Below are positions 43,223 through 53,000 of a stretch of DNA of 64,000 bases, in pieces. The stretch spans positions 186,001-250,000 of the forward strand of contig NZ_CANMAA010000001.1 in NCBI RefSeq assembly GCF_947495735.1, read 5' to 3'. The notes under the pieces are model-generated. The model saw nothing but the letters and a program-made list of their open reading frames with translations. It had not been told where the DNA came from and made no database searches. A program made the position numbers and the translations under genes. The DNA comes from an uncultured Pseudokineococcus sp. Lineage in GTDB: Bacteria > Actinomycetota > Actinomycetes > Actinomycetales > Quadrisphaeraceae. Positions within the stretch are counted from its first letter, which is position 1. Every line of letters begins with the position of its first letter.

Positions 43223-43924
43223 TCAGCGCCCCTGCCGCGGCAGGCCGCGCAGGCCGCGCCAGACCAGCGAGGAGATGAGGGCGGCGGCCTCCTCGCGCGG
43301 GACCTCCCGGCCCGCGGCCACCCACGAGCGCGCCGCCACCTGGGCGCTGCCCGCGAGCGCCACGGCGAGGACGTGGGCGCTGGCGCGGGGGAGCCCGGTG
43401 TCGGCCGCCACCACCTCGGTGATGGCGGCGGCGCAGGCGGTCTCCAGGGCGTCGAGGCGCTCGCGGACGGCGGGGTCGCTCGTGAGGTCGGACTCGAAGA
43501 CCAGCCGCGCGCCGTCGTCCTCGTCGACGAAGGCGAAGTAGGCGTCGATCGTCGCGGCGACCCGCACGCGGTTGTCCTCGGTCCCGGCCAGGGCCGCGCG
43601 CACCGAGGCCTCGAGGTCGTCGCAGGAGCGGTCGACGACCGCCAGGTAGAGGTCGCGCTTGCCGGGGAAGTGGCGGTAGAGGACGGGCTTGGTGATGCCG
43701 GCGCGCTCGGCGATGGCGTCCATGCCGCTGCCGTGGTACCCCGCCCGGGAGAAGACGCGCTGCGCGGCCCGCAGCAGCTGCGCGCGGCGGTCCGCCCGGG
43801 CGAGCCGGGCGGCGGGGGGCTGCGCCGCGCCGGTGCCCGGCGCGGCGGTCCCCGGGGCCGCTGCTGCCGCGACGACCCCCTCGTCGGCCGGCTGCTCGGG
43901 GGAGGGGGACGGGAGGCGGCTCAC
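43223..43924 (-). CDS. TetR-family transcriptional regulator
   Basis: 233 residues. A Pro/Ala-rich leader of about 40 residues is followed by the TetR DNA-binding domain: RRAQLLRAAQRVFSRAGYHGSGMDAIAERAGITKPVLYRHFPGKRDLYLAVV. The C-terminal ligand domain shows ARLVFESDLTSDPAVRERLDALE and WRGLRGLPRQ. It matches the TetR divergent from DUF3152 in mycobacteria; the ligand is unknown. AGGAGG lies 5 nt before GTG 43924. The 110-nt gap to the DUF3152 gene probably holds its operator, but no palindrome was evident. Confidence 0.9.
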   Translation of the reverse strand: MSRLPSPSPEQPADEGVVAAAAAPGTAAPGTGAAQPPAARLARADRRAQLLRAAQRVFSRAGYHGSGMDAIAERAGITKPVLYRHFPGKRDLYLAVVDRSCDDLEASVRAALAGTEDNRVRVAATIDAYFAFVDEDDGARLVFESDLTSDPAVRERLDALETACAAAITEVVAADTGLPRASAHVLAVALAGSAQVAARSWVAAGREVPREEAAALISSLVWRGLRGLPRQGR

Positions 43925-44020
43925 GGCGGCCTCCTGGAGACGGGTGGGGTGCGGGGCGCGGTCGGCCGGGGCGGGCGCGACGCGGGACGGCGCGCGGGCC
44001 GCGCGGTCGGTCGCTGATCG

Positions 44021-44026
44021 TAGGCT
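44021..44026 (+). promoter_or_regulatory. -10 element of the DUF3152 gene
   Basis: TAGGCT is followed by 8 nt and GTG 44035, so the transcript is leaderless or nearly so. Confidence 0.5.
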
Positions 44027-44034
44027 CCCGTCCC

Positions 44035-44856
44035 GTGGTGAGCAGGAGGGTCCGCCGGCGGCGGCGCGTGCTGACCGGCGCCCTCCTCCTCGTCGCCGTC
44101 CTGGCCGTGGTGCTGGCGGTCCGCGGCGGGGACCAGCGGGCACCGGTGGCCGGGTCCGCGCCGGCGACGTCGGCGCCCGCCGCGCCCGTCCCCGTGAGCG
44201 CCCCGCCGGAGGTCGACGGCGAGGGGGACGTCGACGTGGACCCGGACCCGCCGCAGGAGGCCCCGGCCCCGCCCGTGAGCCCCGACGCGCTCGCCGGGGT
44301 GCTGCAGGCGGAGGTGCCGGGCTCGGGGATGGGTCGCCTGCTCACCGTGCCCGGGACGCGCGCGGCGGCCCCCGGCCCCGCCGGGGCGCAGACGCTGCAG
44401 GTCCGCGTCCAGGTGGAGGAGGGGCTGCCCGCCGACGGCCCCGCCGTCGCGGAGACCGTGATGGACGTCCTGCAGGACCCGCGCGGCTGGGGGCCGGACG
44501 GCTGGGCCTTCGCCCGCACCGACGACGCCGACGGCGCCGAGGAGCCCGACGTCACGGTCGTGCTGGCGAGTCCGGACCTGACGGACGAGCTCTGCGCGCC
44601 GCTGCGCACGGGCGGCGTGCTCTCGTGCCGCAACGGCGACCGCGTCGTCCTGACCTGGTACCGCTGGGTGCACGGCGCCGAGGGCTACGGGCAGGACCGG
44701 GAGGGGTACCGCCGGTACCTGGTCTCCCACGAGGTGGGGCACGTCCTCGGGCACGGGCACGACCCCTGCTCCGGACCCGGGGAGCCCGCGCCCGTGATGC
44801 TGCAGCAGACCAAGGGCCTCCAGGGCTGCACGCCCCAGCCCTGGCCGCACCCGTGA
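44035..44856 (+). CDS. DUF3152 putative secreted metalloprotease-like protein
   Basis: 273 residues. An Arg-rich start and one membrane helix (VLTGALLLVAVLAVVLAV) are followed by a Pro/Ala-rich linker and a DUF3152 domain. The C-terminal HEVGHVLGHGHDPCSG is an extended HExxH zinc-protease motif; VTVVLASPDLTDELC and LSCRNGDRVVLTWYRW precede it. It is probably an extracytoplasmic zinc enzyme, although no member has a known substrate. It begins the overlapping run DUF3152-moeZ-MGMT. Confidence 0.88.
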   Translation: MVSRRVRRRRRVLTGALLLVAVLAVVLAVRGGDQRAPVAGSAPATSAPAAPVPVSAPPEVDGEGDVDVDPDPPQEAPAPPVSPDALAGVLQAEVPGSGMGRLLTVPGTRAAAPGPAGAQTLQVRVQVEEGLPADGPAVAETVMDVLQDPRGWGPDGWAFARTDDADGAEEPDVTVVLASPDLTDELCAPLRTGGVLSCRNGDRVVLTWYRWVHGAEGYGQDREGYRRYLVSHEVGHVLGHGHDPCSGPGEPAPVMLQQTKGLQGCTPQPWPHP

Positions 44857-46073
44857 GCGCCGCTCCGGGAGCCGTGCCGCCCGGTGGGGCGGCCGGCGGG
44901 GGGCGCCTGCCGCCGCTGGTGGAGCCCGGTCCCGCGCTGACGCCGGAGCGGCGCCGCCGCGCGGCGCGCCACCTCGTGCTCGCCGAGCTCGGCGAGGAGG
45001 GCCAGCGGCGGCTCGCGGCGGCCCGGGTGCTCGTGGTGGGGGCCGGGGGACTGGGGTCCCCGGTCATCAGCTACCTCGCCGCGGCGGGGGTGGGGACGCT
45101 CGGCGTCGTGGACGACGACGTCGTCAGCACCTCGAACCTGCAGCGCCAGGTGCTGCACGGCGCCGACGACGTGGGCCGGCCCAAGACCGCCAGCGCCGCG
45201 GACGCGGTCCGCGCCCTCGACCCCGGCGTGGTCGTGGTCGAGCACGCCCGCCGCCTCGCGGACCCGGCCGAGGCCGCCGCGCTGGTGCGCGGCTACGACC
45301 TCGTCGTGGACGGGGCCGACAACTTCCCGACGCGCTACCTGGTGGCCGACGCGTGCGAGGCCGCGGGCGTGCCCGAGGTGTGGGGCTCGGTGCTGCGCTG
45401 GGACGGGCAGGTCAGCGTCTTCTGGCCGGGGCGGGGCCCGACCTACCGGGACCTGTTCCCCGCGCCGCCGCTCGCCGGCTCGGTCGCCTCGTGCCAGGAG
45501 GCCGGCGTCCTGGGCGCCGTGTGCGGCGTCGTGGGCGCGGTGATGGCCGCCGAGGCGGTGAAGCTGCTCACCGGGACGGGCAGGCCGCTCGTCGGCCGCG
45601 TCGTCGTCCTGGACTCGCTCGCGATGACCTGGCGCGAGCTGCCGGTCCGCGCGGGCGGCCGGGAGGCGGCCTCCCCCGCGGCCGGGGGCGCGGCGGCGCG
45701 CCGCGGCGACCACGGGCAGGTGGTGGCGCCGGAGCGGCCCGGGGTCTCCGAGGTCGCGCCGGAGGACCTCGACGCGCTGCTGGCCGCGGGCGCGGCCGTC
45801 GTGGACGTGCGCGGCGAGGCGGAGCGGTCCGCGGCCCCGGTGCCGGGCGGGGTCCGGGTGGACCTCCACGAGGTCCTCTCGGCGCCGGGGGAGCGCCCCG
45901 CCGCCCTGCGGCCCGGCGGGGTGCTCGCGGACCTCGACCAGGGCGCGCCCGTCGTCGTCGTGTGCGGCAGCGGCGTGCGCTCGCTGCTCGCGGCCGAGCA
46001 GCTGCAGGACGCCGGGTTCTCCTCCGTCCTGCACCTGCGGGGCGGGGTCGCGGCCTGGCTCGAGCGGGCGTGA
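44853..46073 (+). CDS. moeZ: ThiF/MoeB adenylyltransferase with C-terminal rhodanese (MoeZ type)
   Basis: 406 residues. An E1-like enzyme (about 25-270) is followed by a rhodanese domain (about 300-405). ARVLVVGAGGLGSPVISYLAAAGVG binds ATP, then DDDVVSTSNLQRQVLH and the adenylation region VDGADNFPTRYLVADAC. The catalytic Cys lies in SVASCQEAGVLG. The rhodanese loop VVCGSGVRSL has the persulfide Cys. It activates and thiolates sulfur-carrier proteins such as MoaD or CysO for molybdopterin, cysteine or thioamide synthesis. The paired CxxC zinc site of E. coli MoeB was not seen. GTG 44853 overlaps the DUF3152 stop. Confidence 0.92.
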   Translation: MSAAPGAVPPGGAAGGGRLPPLVEPGPALTPERRRRAARHLVLAELGEEGQRRLAAARVLVVGAGGLGSPVISYLAAAGVGTLGVVDDDVVSTSNLQRQVLHGADDVGRPKTASAADAVRALDPGVVVVEHARRLADPAEAAALVRGYDLVVDGADNFPTRYLVADACEAAGVPEVWGSVLRWDGQVSVFWPGRGPTYRDLFPAPPLAGSVASCQEAGVLGAVCGVVGAVMAAEAVKLLTGTGRPLVGRVVVLDSLAMTWRELPVRAGGREAASPAAGGAAARRGDHGQVVAPERPGVSEVAPEDLDALLAAGAAVVDVRGEAERSAAPVPGGVRVDLHEVLSAPGERPAALRPGGVLADLDQGAPVVVVCGSGVRSLLAAEQLQDAGFSSVLHLRGGVAAWLERA

Positions 46074-46441
46074 GCGCCGGCGGGGGCGGGCGGGGCGGTC
46101 GCCGGCGCCTGCGCGGGGAGGAGTGGACCCGGGCGGTGCTGTCCCTCGTCGAGCAGGTGCCGCCCGGGCGCGTCCTCACCTACGGCGACGTCGCCGAGCT
46201 GCTCGCCAGCGGCGCCGCGCGCTCGGTCGGGCGGACCATGGCGCTGCACGGCTCCGAGGTGGCGTGGTGGCGCGTCGTGCGCGCCGACGGGACGCTCCAC
46301 GACGCCCTCGTGGAGCGCGCCGCGCGCGAGCACGAGCGCGAGGGCACGCCCCGGCGGGCCGGTGGCGCCGTCGACCTCGCCCGCGCCCGCTGGGACGCCG
46401 AGGGCTGGGACGCCGAGGGCCGGGACGGCCCGCCGGCCTGA
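46070..46441 (+). CDS. MGMT-family alkyltransferase-like protein
   Basis: 123 residues carrying only the methyltransferase DNA-binding domain: FTxxVL-like EEWTRAVLSLVEQVPPGRVLTYGDVAELL and SARSVGRTMALHGSEVAWWRVVRADGTL. The active-site PCHRV of true O6-alkylguanine transferases is replaced by AWWRV, so no alkyl acceptor Cys exists. This is the pattern of ATL proteins, which bind alkylated DNA and hand lesions to nucleotide-excision repair. GTG 46070 overlaps the moeZ stop. Its place before adnA follows the mycobacterial order. Confidence 0.87.
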   Translation: MSAGGGGRGGRRRLRGEEWTRAVLSLVEQVPPGRVLTYGDVAELLASGAARSVGRTMALHGSEVAWWRVVRADGTLHDALVERAAREHEREGTPRRAGGAVDLARARWDAEGWDAEGRDGPPA

Positions 46442-46506
46442 CGCGCGCGCCGGGTCCGCGCGCGCGGTCGGGCGGGGCCGGGCGGTGCCGGTCTCCGGTG
46501 CCGGCC

Positions 46507-46542
46507 CCGGGTCCGCTCCCGGGTCCGCTCCTGGGTCCGGTC
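46507..46542. repeat. Three tandem 12-bp repeats upstream of adnA
   Basis: CCGGGTCCGCTC occurs twice exactly and once with two changes, in the gap between the MGMT-like gene and adnA. Confidence 0.75.
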
Positions 46543-46569
46543 GTCGGTGGCTCGTGCTTGGGTGACGGC

Positions 46570-49500
46570 GTGGTGGAGCAGGAGCGCGCAGCAGCCCCCC
46601 GGACCCGACCCGGCTCCGGTGCGGGGCCCGTGCGGCTCGTGCGCCGTCCCCGTGGGGCCGCCCGCCCGGTCGTCCTCGACGCCGACCAGCGCCGCGTCGT
46701 CGACGCCGCGCCCGGGTCGGGGCGGCTGGTCGTCCTGGGCGCGCCGGGGACCGGTCGCACCACCGCGCTGGTCGAGCTCGTGGCCTCCCGCGTCGAGCGC
46801 TCCGGCGCCGACCCCGGCTCGGTGCTCCTGCTCGCCCCCGGGCGGCTGGCGGCGGCCTCGCTGCGCGACCGGGTGGGCGCGCGGCTGCAGCGCACCGCCG
46901 TCGAGCCCGCGGCCCGCAGCTGGCACGCCTACGCCTTCTCCCTGCTGCGCCGCACGGCGCTCGAGCGCGGCGAGCCCTCGCCGCGGCTGGTCTCCGGTCC
47001 CGAGCAGGACAGGGTCCTGGCGGACCTGCTGTCCGGCCACGCGCACGGGCAGGGGCGTCGCCCCGGCTGGCCCGCTGCCGTCCTGCCGGCGCTGGGGCCG
47101 GCGGGCACGGGGCTGCGCGGGCTGCGCGACGAGCTGCGCGACCTCGTCATGCGCTGCCTGGAGAGGGGCACGACGGCCGAGGAGCTCGAGGAGCTGGGGC
47201 GCACCGCCGAGCGGCCGGAGTGGGTCGCGGCTGCCTCGGTGCTGGCCGAGTACGAGGAGGTGGCGGCCCTGCGCGGCGGCGGGGCGCACGACCCCTCCGC
47301 GCTCGTGGACGCCGCGGCGCGCCTGCTCGAGGACGACCCCGACGTCGCCGACGCCGAGCGCGCCCGGTGGACGCTGGTCGGGGTGGACGACCACCACGAG
47401 GCCGGCGCCGCCGTGGCGCGGCTCCTGGACGCGCTGAGCCCGGGGGGCGTCGCGCCTGACCTCGTCGTCACCGGCGACCCGGACTCCACCACGCAGTCCT
47501 TCCGCGGCGGGGACCCGGTGCACCTGGTCGAGCTGGCGTCGCGCTCGCGCGTGGTGGTGCTCGGCACCCGCCACCGCTGCGGCCCCGAGCTGGCGGCCGC
47601 CGTGCGCCGGGTGGCGGACGGCGTCCCGAGCGCGGGCCTGGTCGCCCAGCGCCGCGCCGAGCCGTCCGCGGGGCCCGCCGACGCCCCGGCGGCCTCCTCG
47701 GAGGCTGGCTCCGAGGGGGCTGGGTCCCCAGGTGCCCACGGGCCGGAGGCCGGGTCCCCGGAGTCCGGGTCCGCCGGGTCCCCTGACGCGGCGTCGCGGC
47801 CGGGCCGCCCCGCGCTCTCGCGCGCGGTGCTGGCGTCGTCCGCCGCCGAGGGCGCGTACGCGGCGCACGTGCTGCGCGAGGCGCACCTGCTGGACGGCGT
47901 GCCCTGGGGCCGGATGGCCGTCGTCGTCCGCAGCGCCGGGCGCACGGGGAGCCTGCGCCGGGCGCTGGCCGGCGCGGGGGTCCCCGTGGGGGAGACCGGC
48001 CCCGGCGTGCCCGTGCGCGACGAGCCCGCCGTCCGCCCGCTCCTGCTGGCGCTCGCGGTGGCCCTGGACCTGCGCGCCGGCACGCGCGAGCACCTCGACG
48101 CCGACGCGGCCGTCGCCCTGCTCACCTCGCCCCTCGGCGGCGCCGACCCGGTCTCGCTGCGCCGGCTGCGGCGCCGGCTGCGGGCGCTGGAGCGCGAGGT
48201 GGCGCCCGCGGGGGTCGTCCGCAGCAGCGACGAGCTCCTCGTCGGCCTCCTGGCCGACGAGGCGGGCCCGGTGGCGGCGCGGGTGCTCGCCGAGGACGAC
48301 CGCGACGTCGCCCCCGCGGCGGCCGTGCTGGGCGTCCTGCGCGCCACGCGGGCGGCCCTGCCGCCCCTCGAGGTGCTGGAGCCCGACACCTCCGCCGGGG
48401 CGCGGACGCCGGGGCACCCGCCCCCGGGGGCCGCCGACCCGGGCGACGCCGAGGAGGTCCTGTGGGCGCTGTGGTCGGCCAGCGGGCTCGGTCCGCGCTG
48501 GCGCGACCAGGCCCTGGCCGGCGGTGCCGCGGGGCGCCGCGCCGACCGCGACCTCGACGCCGTCGTGGCGCTCTTCGAGGCCGTCGCCCGCTTCGCCGAC
48601 TCCGCCGTCGTGCGCGGGCCGCGCGCGCTGCTCGCCCAGCTCGCCGGGCAGGACCTGCCGGCCGACACCCTCGCCGAGCGGGCGCCCGCGGGCGGCAGCG
48701 TCGCCCTGCTGACGCCGCAGGCCGCGGCGGGCGGCGAGTGGGACCTCGTGGTGGTCGCCGGGCTGCAGGACGGCGTGTGGCCGGACACCCGCGTGCGCGA
48801 CGGCCTGCTCGGCGCCCAGGCGCTCGTCGACCTGCTCGCCGGGCGCGGCGACGGCTCGTCCCGGGGGCCCGGCGTCCGCGCGCAGGTGCTGGCCGACGAG
48901 CGCCGGCTCCTGCACGTCGCCGTCTCCCGGGCCCGCCGGCGGCTGGTCTGCACCGCTGTGGCGGACGGCGACCAGCGCCCCTCGCCCTTCCTCGACGTCG
49001 TCGTGCCGCCCCTCCCTCCCGCCCCGGGAGCCGAGGCCGACGCCGACGTCGAGGAGCGCACGCGCGTGCCGCGCCAGGTGTCGCTGCCGGCGCTCGTGGC
49101 CGAGCTGCGCCAGGTGCTCACCACGCCCGACGGCGGGCGGGACGGCTCCGGGCGCGCCGTGGACGGCGACCGCCGCGCCGCCGCCGCGGTCGAGCTGGCC
49201 CGCCTGGCGGCCGCCGGCGTCCCGGGGGCCGACCCCGACGACTGGTACGGCCTGCCCCCGCTCAGCGACCCCGGGCCGCTGCACCCCGGCGACGAGCGCG
49301 TGCCCGTCTCGCCGTCCAAGGTCGAGCAGCACGGCGCCTGCCCCCTGCGCTGGGTCCTCGAGGCCTCGGGCGCGCTCGCGCAGGAGTCGTCCTCGGCCGG
49401 GGTGGGCACGCTGGTGCACGACATCGCGGCGCACGCCCCCGACGCGGACCGCGCCGCGCTGGGCGCCGAGCTGGACCGCCGCTGGCACGAGCTCGGCGCC

Positions 49501-50085
49501 CCGGACACCTGGCCGGGCCGCCGGGAGCGGGCCCGCGCGGAGAAGATGCTCGACAACCTCGCGCCCTACCTGGCGACGTCCGGCGGGCGCGAGCTCGTCG
49601 GCACGGAGGTCGAGCTGCGCGTCGCCGTCGGGCGGGCCCTGCTCACCGGACGGGTGGACCGCCTGGAGCGCGACGACCAGGGCCGCCTCGTCGTCGTGGA
49701 CCTGAAGACCGGGAGCGCGGCGAAGAAGGACGACCTCGCGCAGCACCCGCAGCTGGGCACCTACCAGGCGGCGGTCGAGGCCGGGGCCTTCGACGAGGTC
49801 GTCGCGCCCGCGGAGCCGGCGAGCGCGTCGCAGGAGCCGCTCGCGCGCCGCAGCGGCGGCGCGCGGCTCGTCAACGTGCACCCGAGCCGGGCCAAGCACG
49901 CCGAGCAGGCGCAGCCGCCGCTGGAGGCGGCCGAGGACCCGGGGTGGGCGCGCGACCTCGTCCTGCGCACGGCGGAGGGCATGGCGGGCGCCGTCTTCCC
50001 CGCCCAGGACGGCCCGACGTGCCGCACGTGCCCGGTGCGCACCTCCTGCCCCGTGCGCGCCGAGGGCCGGCAGGTGGCCCCGTGA
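46570..50085 (+). CDS. adnA: AdnA helicase-nuclease subunit with degenerate motor
   Basis: About 1171 residues. One half of the AdnAB machine that resects double-strand DNA ends. It has a UvrD-like motor (about 35-890) and a RecB-type nuclease (about 910-1170). The motor looks impaired: Walker A is GAPGTGRTT (57-65, Arg63 for Lys) and motif II is VDDHHE (272-277) for VDEYQD. The nuclease is intact: LTGRVDRLE, VVVDLKTG and QLGTYQ, and four cysteines (C924, C1151, C1154, C1160) suit a 4Fe-4S cluster. A Ser/Gly/Pro-rich linker lies near 375-420. The start (GTG 46570, 46573 or 46630) is uncertain. adnB overlaps by GTGA. Confidence 0.9.
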   Translation: MVEQERAAAPRTRPGSGAGPVRLVRRPRGAARPVVLDADQRRVVDAAPGSGRLVVLGAPGTGRTTALVELVASRVERSGADPGSVLLLAPGRLAAASLRDRVGARLQRTAVEPAARSWHAYAFSLLRRTALERGEPSPRLVSGPEQDRVLADLLSGHAHGQGRRPGWPAAVLPALGPAGTGLRGLRDELRDLVMRCLERGTTAEELEELGRTAERPEWVAAASVLAEYEEVAALRGGGAHDPSALVDAAARLLEDDPDVADAERARWTLVGVDDHHEAGAAVARLLDALSPGGVAPDLVVTGDPDSTTQSFRGGDPVHLVELASRSRVVVLGTRHRCGPELAAAVRRVADGVPSAGLVAQRRAEPSAGPADAPAASSEAGSEGAGSPGAHGPEAGSPESGSAGSPDAASRPGRPALSRAVLASSAAEGAYAAHVLREAHLLDGVPWGRMAVVVRSAGRTGSLRRALAGAGVPVGETGPGVPVRDEPAVRPLLLALAVALDLRAGTREHLDADAAVALLTSPLGGADPVSLRRLRRRLRALEREVAPAGVVRSSDELLVGLLADEAGPVAARVLAEDDRDVAPAAAVLGVLRATRAALPPLEVLEPDTSAGARTPGHPPPGAADPGDAEEVLWALWSASGLGPRWRDQALAGGAAGRRADRDLDAVVALFEAVARFADSAVVRGPRALLAQLAGQDLPADTLAERAPAGGSVALLTPQAAAGGEWDLVVVAGLQDGVWPDTRVRDGLLGAQALVDLLAGRGDGSSRGPGVRAQVLADERRLLHVAVSRARRRLVCTAVADGDQRPSPFLDVVVPPLPPAPGAEADADVEERTRVPRQVSLPALVAELRQVLTTPDGGRDGSGRAVDGDRRAAAAVELARLAAAGVPGADPDDWYGLPPLSDPGPLHPGDERVPVSPSKVEQHGACPLRWVLEASGALAQESSSAGVGTLVHDIAAHAPDADRAALGAELDRRWHELGAPDTWPGRRERARAEKMLDNLAPYLATSGGRELVGTEVELRVAVGRALLTGRVDRLERDDQGRLVVVDLKTGSAAKKDDLAQHPQLGTYQAAVEAGAFDEVVAPAEPASASQEPLARRSGGARLVNVHPSRAKHAEQAQPPLEAAEDPGWARDLVLRTAEGMAGAVFPAQDGPTCRTCPVRTSCPVRAEGRQVAP

Positions 50086-53000
50086 GCCCGGCCGCGGGTC
50101 GTCCGTCCGGCGACGGCGACCAGCTGCTGCTCGAGCTGCCCGGTGAGGAGCCCGCGCCCGCCGCTCCGTCGCTGGACGCGCTGGCGGTGGCGCGGCTCCT
50201 GCGGCGCCACCCGCCCACGCCCGAGCAGCGCGCGGTCGTCGAGGCCGGGCTGGAGCCCCTGCTCGTCGTGGCGGGCGCCGGGTCCGGCAAGACGGAGACG
50301 ATGGCGGCGCGGGTGGTCCAGCTCGTGGTGTCCGGCCAGGTGGCCCCCGACCGGGTGCTCGGCCTCACCTTCACCCGCAAGGCCGCCGGCGAGCTGGCCG
50401 AGCGGGTGCGCGTGCGCCTGCGCGGGCTGCGGGCCGCTCTGGCGGCGCGCGGGGACGGCGCGCTGGTGGTGCCCGAGGGCGAGCCCGTCGTGGCCACCTA
50501 CCACTCCTACGCCGCGGGCGTCCTGGCCGAGCACGGCCTGCGCGTCGGCGTCGAGCCGGGCGCGCGGGTGCTGGGGGAGGCGGCGGCCTGGCAGCTGGCG
50601 TCGGAGGTGGTCGAGCGGTGGACGGGCGACCTGCCCGGCGTGGACTCCGCCGTCTCGACGGTCGTGCAGGGGGTCCTCGCGCTGGCCGCGGAGGGCGCCG
50701 AGCACCTCGTGGAGCCCGAGGCGCTGGACGCCGCCCTCGGCGAGGTGCTGGAGCGGGTGGGCTACCTGCCCAAGGACGACGCCGGCGGTGCGCCGGCCCG
50801 GCCGACGCCGTCCTCGCCGGTCGGCAGGGCCGTCTCGGCGCTGCGGGCCCGCCGCGCGCTCGTGCCGCTGCTGCACGCCTACGCCGAGCGCAAGGCCGCC
50901 GCCGAGGCGCTGGACTTCGGCGACCAGGTGCGCCTGGCCGCCCGGGCGGCCGCCCGCGCCCCGGCCGTCGGCGCGGTCGAGCGCGGGCGCTACGACGTCG
51001 TGCTGCTCGACGAGTACCAGGACACCAGCCACGCCCAGCTCGAGCTGCTGCGCCACCTGTTCGGCGGCGGGCACCCCGTCACGGCGGTCGGGGACCCGCA
51101 CCAGTCCATCTACGGGTTCCGCGGGGCGAGCGCGGGGACGCTCGAGCGCTTCCCGGCCCAGTTCCCGCGGGCGGACGGCGCGCCGGCGCCGGTGCTGCAC
51201 CTGTCGACGAGCTGGCGCAACGACGAGGAGGTCCTCGTCGCCGCCAACGCGGTCTCCGCGCCCCTGCGCGGTCCGGTCCCCGACCCGGTGGGCACCGACC
51301 CGGTGGACGCCGACCCGGTGGACGCCGCGCCCGTGGGCACCGACCCGGTGGGCACCGACCCGGTGGACGCCGCGCCGGTGGTGCCCGCTCCGGCCGGAGC
51401 CGACCCGGCGACCGGCAGCGGGCCCGCGGTCCCCGGCCCCGGTCGGTCCCGCGGCACCGGTGCACCGCTGGTGCCGCCGCTGGCCGCGCGGCCGGAGGCC
51501 GGGCGCGGCGAGGTCCGCGCGTCGTGGAGCGCGACGTCGGTCGCGGAGGCCGACGCGCTCGCCGAGGGCGTCGAGCGCGCGTGGCGGGCTCCGGGCGGGC
51601 AGCCGACGGCGGCCGTCCTGTGCCGTCGGCGCGCCCAGATCCCGGCCGTCGAGCAGGCCCTGCGGGCGAGGGGGCTGCCCGTCGAGGTCGTCGGCATGGG
51701 CGGGCTGCTGGAGCGGCCCGAGGTCCTGGACGTCCTCGCGGTGCTGCGCGTGCTGCACGACCCGGGGCGCGGCGACGCCCTCGCGCGGCTGCTCACCGGG
51801 CCGCGCTGGCACCTCGGGCCCCGCGACCTGCGCGCCCTGGGGCGGTGGGCCCGTCGCCTCGCGGACGACCCCGTCGGTGCGGTCGAGCCCGCCCCGGAGG
51901 CCGACCCCGCCGGCGAGGTCGGGCCCGAGGGGGTGCCGTCGGCCGAGGACGCCGGGGCTCCGGGGACCCGCCGCGACCGGCCGGAGCCCTCGGAGGCCGC
52001 GGGGCTCGTCGAGGCGCTGGCCGCCCTGGCGGGAGACCGCCCGGGCAGCGGCCCGCAGCGCGGGCTCTCGCCCGAGGGCCACCGGCGCCTCGTCCGGCTG
52101 GCCCGCGAGCTCGCGGGCCTGCGCGCGCGCAGCGGCCAGCCGTTGCCCGACCTCGTGGCCGACGTCGTCCGCACGACCCACCTCGACGTCGAGCTCGCCG
52201 CGGCCCCCGGGGCCTCGCCGTCGTCGGCGCGCGCGCAGCTGGACGCGCTCACCGAGGTCGCGGCGTCCTTCACCGAGTCGGCCCGGGGCGCGTCGCTCGG
52301 CGGCTTCCTCGCCTGGGTCGACGCCGCGGCCGCCCGGGAGCGCGGTCTGGAGCAGGCCGAGGAGGACGACCCCGTCGGGGAGCCCGACGAGGTCGAGCCC
52401 AGCCGCACCGCGGTGCAGGTCCTCACGGTGCACGCGGCCAAGGGCCTGGAGTGGGACGTGGTCGCGGTCCCGGGCCTGGCCGAGGGCACGTTCCCCAGCC
52501 GGGTGGGCGGGGGGCGCGCCGGGGCTCCGGACACCGGGTCCGGCTGGCTCGTCGGGCTCGACGCGCTGCCGTACGACCTGCGGGGCGACGCCGCGTCGCT
52601 GCCGCGCTGGCAGTGGGGCACGGCGCGCTCGCTGGAGGAGCTCACCGCGCGCACGACGGCCTTCCAGCAGGACTGCGGCGCCCACGCCGTCGACGAGGAG
52701 CGCCGGCTCGCCTACGTGGCCCTGACCCGCGCCCGGCACCTGCTGCTGCTCTCGGGGGCCTCCTGGACGCCGGGCCGCAAGACCCCGGTGCGCCCCTCGC
52801 GCTTCCTGCTCGAGGTGGCCGCGGCCCTCGGTCCCGACGTCCTGGCCGACCTCGAGCGCTCGGCGGCGGAGACGGGCGAGGGCGCGCCGCCCCCGGACGC
52901 CGTCACGGCGCCCTGGCCCGACCCCTCCGGGCCGCCGGAGGCGCTGCGCGGCGCGGCGGAGGCCGTCCGCGCCGTGCTGGCCGGCGCGTCGTCCGGAACG

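Noticed and set aside
46180-49899. A 1239-codon open frame antisense to adnA
   Set aside because: It mirrors adnA codons and has no domain. Long antisense frames are expected at this GC content.
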